Source: Sesamum alatum
Lineage: Eukaryota; Streptophyta; Magnoliopsida; Lamiales; Pedaliaceae
DNA: 64,000 nt
Assembly: GCA_034509735.1 (NCBI GenBank)
Contig: JACGWO010000006.1
Span: forward strand, 697,001 to 761,000
Reading direction: 5' to 3'
Part shown: in pieces, positions 60,432 through 64,000 of the stretch
Position numbering within the stretch: position 1 is the first letter of the stretch
Layout: every line of letters starts with the position of its first letter
Position numbers and translations under genes: made by a program
The notes under the pieces: model-generated
What the model saw: the letters and a program-made list of their open reading frames with translations, nothing else
Database searches by the model: none
What the model was told of the DNA's origin: nothing

Positions 60432-61205
60432 CAATCACCACGGCGAAGGACAAGTCTTGCCTGTGGCAGTCTACTTGGAGTTTCATGCGGTGGAGGGCAC
60501 GAGCCAAATGGTATTTTGCGGCAACAAGGATGCCTCTGCATTGGCGGAGGTGTTCCTCGGCAGAGGCAACCGGCCAGGGGTCCGACACATAAGAACCGGC
60601 GGATGGCAACACGCGACCATACAGAGCTTGGAACGGTGGCATCGTGATGGATGAGTGATAGGTGGAGTTGTACTAGTATTCGACGAGGTGGAGGAAACGG
60701 ATCCAACTATGGGGTTCCATTTACGAAGCAATGGGGGCACGTTTGCAAAACCTTGTTCGGCACCTCAGTCTGACCATCCGTCTAGGGGTGATAGGTTGCA
60801 CTAAAAGCCAAAGTAATACCACTTACACGACAGAGTTCTCGCCAAAAATTGCTGAGGAACACACGATCTCTGTCGTTGACAATGGGCTTGGGGACGCCAT
60901 GAAGGCGATAAATATGTTCACAGAAAACAACGGCAAGAGAAGTGGCAATGAAACGGGAAGGAAAGCTAATAAATGGGCGAACTTTGATAAGCGATCAACC
61001 ACAACCTAGATCACTGATTTACCACCTGAGACAGGTAAATGTGTTATGACATCCATTGATAAATCTTCCTAGACGCACTTAGGCATCGATAGGGGTTGAA
61101 GGGTGCCCAATGGTTTCTCAGCTGAGTATTTGCTATTTTGGCTTGCTTGAGGCCATAGAGTCACTTCTTGAGTTTGCACACATGTCCAGCCCTCCATTTC
61201 TTTTT
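60432..61205 (-). mobile_element. Ty3/gypsy integrase remnant
   Basis: Minus-strand integrase in pieces: a zinc-finger-side stretch ending EKPLGTLQPLS, VITHLPVSGGK, VVVDRLSKFAHLL, a frame change, VPKPIVNDRDRVFLSNFWRE and SGITLAFSATYHP, a stop, TDGQTEV, then STYHSSITMPPFQALYGRVL with LHRMKLQVDCHRQDLSFAV. These include the catalytic-core Asp region (VVVDRLSKF), the second Asp (NDRD), and the MPPFQALYGR signature. Frame changes and stops are frequent. No reverse transcriptase or gag was found to the right. Confidence 0.85.
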
Positions 61206-61653
61206 GGGTAAAATTACAACAAGCTCTCCTAAGGTTTAACGTAATTATAATACCTCCTCGTTGTTAAGATATTACTAATATCCCTATAATTTTAACACTA
61301 GTCTAACAAATAGCCCAATTCGTTAGTCTCCGATAGGTTTTAATCCCATTTTTTCATGGAAAACGACCAAAATGCTCTTGTGGACTATGAATTATAATTT
61401 TATATTTTTTTTGAATTTTCTAAATTTTTTGTTTTACAAATTTTCAAATTTTTTCATCTACCTTGTTCGATCTTTTATAATTTTTATTATTTTTTTTTTA
61501 AAAAAAAAAAAGCAAGGGTAAAGTTGATAATTTTCAAAGCTCCATCAAGAATTATAATTTCATCAAACATCAGCGGGGGTATATGTATTTTTTCCAAACG
61601 ATGGGTATTCGTAATTATTTCAAACCTCAAGGAAACTCGTTGTAATTTATCCC
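61206..61653. mobile_element. Non-autonomous TIR element, family A, copy 6
   Basis: 448 bp with ends GGGTAAAATTACAACAAGC and CGTTGTAATTTATCCC. Flanks TTTCTTTTT and TTTTTTTTT (eight of nine). It adjoins the gypsy integrase remnant, so it probably inserted into that element. Confidence 0.8.
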
Positions 61654-62789
61654 TTTTTTTTTTAAGTTACCTATGATTTTCTAGCACCTTGAGAAGATAT
61701 TTCAAAGATTTATAACTTCAATATTTCATAAAATATTATTAGAGTTTATATAAGATGTTCAATAATTATTAGGCTAGTCGTGTCACCTAATTAGTTAAAA
61801 AGACTATCTCAAACTACAATTCAATTATTCCATTCTAGCTAGCCGATATTGGTTCATATATGTTAAATGATTGCATTAGCTAAAAAGTGTAATCTGTTAG
61901 ATATGAAATTCATTTAATATTAATATTTTAATATATATATATATATATATTTATAATTGTCATAATTTAATTTGACATTAATAGTAGTATTATTTGTTTT
62001 GTATTTATTAAATAGGTACGCAAAAAGATGTTATTGATTCGTCTACATTGTTTTCAAATCATTAAATTCAATCCATAAAAACAATCTATCTATGATTTAT
62101 ATTATAGCAAGACAACTCGTTCACCAAATTAGATGGTTTTGATAAATTAAACTCTAAATATTTATAATTTTAATGAGATTGTTTAAAAAATTAAAAATTT
62201 CTTTGGTTGCTTATAAAAGTGTTTGAAGTTATTTTTTCTAGCTATTAATTAATAATACGATGATATAATTAATCATATTTAATTCTATCAATCATAACAC
62301 TAATAATTAATTGCTTTCTACTACCTTAGATTATATGATCTTTTTTCCAAATAGTGAACAGAAACAAAAAAAATTATCCTCTCACTGAAATTATAAATAA
62401 TTCACAATTTTTTTTTCCGGCCAACACTAATTTCAAAAATTCATTTAATTTTAAAATAAAATTTAACATCTTATAAACTCTAATATTAATATTTTATAAA
62501 ACATGCTCATGCTAGAAAATGAGAGGTAAATTAAAAGAAATGGAGAGTTGGAGATGAATAAAATTAAAGATTTAAAGGTGAGGATGTGATGACAGAAGCA
62601 TAGAGAGCACAAAGGAGGGAGATGCAGAGTATACGCATTTTCATCATCTGTGCTCTCTATCTTCTGTCAACAAAATCACCACTGCCTCTAATTCTTCATC
62701 CCCATTTTCATACGGATGACAACGAGTCGGGTTTAAAAGTAAATTTGTTCGATATTCGAAACCCTTTTAAAAAACAAAATAAAATATTT
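61654..62789. other. AT-rich intergenic DNA
   Basis: Very AT-rich, with a TA microsatellite near 61932-61950. The small plus-strand ORF at 62622-62840 (72 residues, hydrophobic start, then polar) has no family resemblance and runs into the minisatellite; I do not call it a gene. Confidence 0.4.
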
Positions 62790-63345
62790 GAACGCGATAT
62801 ATATACTCAATTACTCGCCTCAAAACCTGAACTAAAATAACTTTTCGAACATGGATATGAGAGAATAATATTATTCAAAAACAACTACTATTTCAGAGAG
62901 GGAGAGAGAAATTGTCAAGAAAACTATTAAACTCGATATATATATATATATACTCAATTAATCGCCTCAAATCCTAGACTAACATAACCTTTTGAACGTG
63001 GATACGAGAGAATAATATTATTAAAAAACAACTATTGTTTCAGAGAGAGATTGTCAAGAAAATATGTAAACTCGATATATATATATATATATACTCATAT
63101 ATATATATATACTCAATTAATCGCCTATCAAACCCTGGACTAACACATGGATACGAGAGAATTATATTATTAAAAAACAACAAATATTTCAGAGAGAGAG
63201 AGAGAAATTGTCGAGAAAATATGTAAACTCAATATATATACTCAATTAATCGCCTCAAAACCTTGTACTAACATAACCTTTCGAACATGAATACCAGAAA
63301 ATAATATTATTCAAAAACAACTATGAGAGAGAGAGAGAGAGTAGA
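62790..63345. repeat. Minisatellite of about 130-160 bp, four copies
   Basis: Units anchored on ACTCAATTA-TCGCCT start near 62805, 62952, 63111 and 63240. Each unit contains a TA microsatellite, the anchor, an AACATAACCTTTCGAACATG-like part (shortened in copy 3), a GAGAATAATATTATT part with AAAAACAACTA, and a GA microsatellite with AAATTGTC-AGAAAA. Unit length varies mainly through the two microsatellites. Confidence 0.85.
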
Positions 63346-64000
63346 GAGAGAGAGTATATATATATATATGTATGAAGAGGGGGATCCTGATGCAGTGTAT
63401 TTATAGAGGAAGAAATTAAAGTAAAAGAGGGCGGGAAGGGAGATAATGATGAGAATGGATCCTTCTGTTATAAAAAGAAAAGGGTGGGGGTAGTAGTACT
63501 ATTGGTTGTGCAGGGTTGTACCATGTGATATGTATGCTTTGTAACAACTTCTCACGGGTTGTATACAGCTTGCTTCTAATTCAAATCCTTCTTACACATG
63601 CATTCCCCATGCACATCCATATCCATCTTCTTGCTTGTTACTTTTAAATCAAAACCGATCAACTATTTATATTTAATAATTATATATTCATCATCACTGT
63701 CAAATAATTATATTTAGTCAACAACTACTATTAAAATATAAAAACAACGTACCGATTATTAAGATAGAATAATATCCCACACGTTGGTGGGGCTTCTTAC
63801 TTGTTGCTTACTCGTACACAATCCCATACTCCAAACTCAAACCCTTTCTAACTCGTGAATTTGACCAAGACTACACTTTCATCCTCATATATATATATAT
63901 ATTATATATATATATTAGCTGCTGTGGCACGTCGTCCCTACATGTATATAATAAATATTCTTTTGCACTTTAAAATATATCATTATTATAAATAAGAGCA
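63346..64000. other. Right end of the window, no gene seen
   Basis: After TA and GA runs near 63335-63370 there is unremarkable AT-rich DNA with a TA microsatellite near 63888-63914. No coding region, RNA or transposon terminus was recognised. Confidence 0.4.

Noticed and set aside
60401..61009. Several plus-strand ORFs over the integrase region
   Set aside because: Antisense shadows of the decayed minus-strand gypsy integrase.
62622..62840. 72-codon plus-strand ORF with a hydrophobic start
   Set aside because: No recognisable domain and it ends within the minisatellite; insufficient support.

Overview
This window is nuclear DNA of a flowering plant, almost certainly a eudicot. The evidence is GT-AG split genes, a chloroplast-import receptor, a PPR protein, SAUR and dirigent genes, AT-rich intergenic DNA, and abundant small terminal-inverted-repeat (TIR) elements, microsatellites and retrotransposon remnants. 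The species cannot be read from the sequence; an asterid such as a Lamiales member is a guess.

Gene-rich left part (1-25 kb): a TOC120/132-type import receptor (+, 665-4618); a dirigent protein (-, 6605-7177); an eIF4B-like initiation factor (-, 8087-10489, two exons); a nine-exon NIPA-type Mg2+ transporter (-, 11665-14359); an intronless cytosolic cyclophilin (-, 17704-18219); an INO80-C/Ies6-like YL1-C subunit (-, 20695-22002 plus an upstream untranslated exon); and, divergently transcribed from it, a 53-residue mitochondrial ATP synthase subunit e-like protein (+, 23621-25031, three exons). I assembled the split genes by hand; each joins in frame to its stop codon. From memory, the order dirigent - eIF4B-like - NIPA - cyclophilin, followed by SAURs, matches Arabidopsis At4g38700-At4g38860, so this looks like an old conserved gene block.

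Middle (25-46 kb): a broken ERD7-like senescence/dehydration gene (-, about 25.75-26.23 kb), a 138-residue SAUR (+, 28466-28882) with two auxin-response-element cores and a TATA box, a GAUT10/11-like galacturonosyltransferase (-, 31470-34651, two exons), about 10.8 kb without a convincing gene, and a 102-residue SAUR (-, 45492-45800). The gene-poor part holds a (CT)n tract of about 715 bp and many TIR elements.

Right part (46-64 kb): repeat-rich DNA, a PLS-class PPR protein with an E domain (-, 52450-53901), two tandem SAUR pseudogenes (55 and 56.1-56.4 kb), a decayed Ty3/gypsy element split by a probable 2.25-kb solo LTR, another TIR element beside it, and a four-copy minisatellite near 63 kb.

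The strongest unannotated structure is a set of short non-coding elements with terminal inverted repeats, many beginning GGGTAAATTACA or a close relative. Several are flanked by clear 9-bp target-site duplications, which points to non-autonomous Mutator-like elements. I found no defence system, operon or other evidently new protein system.
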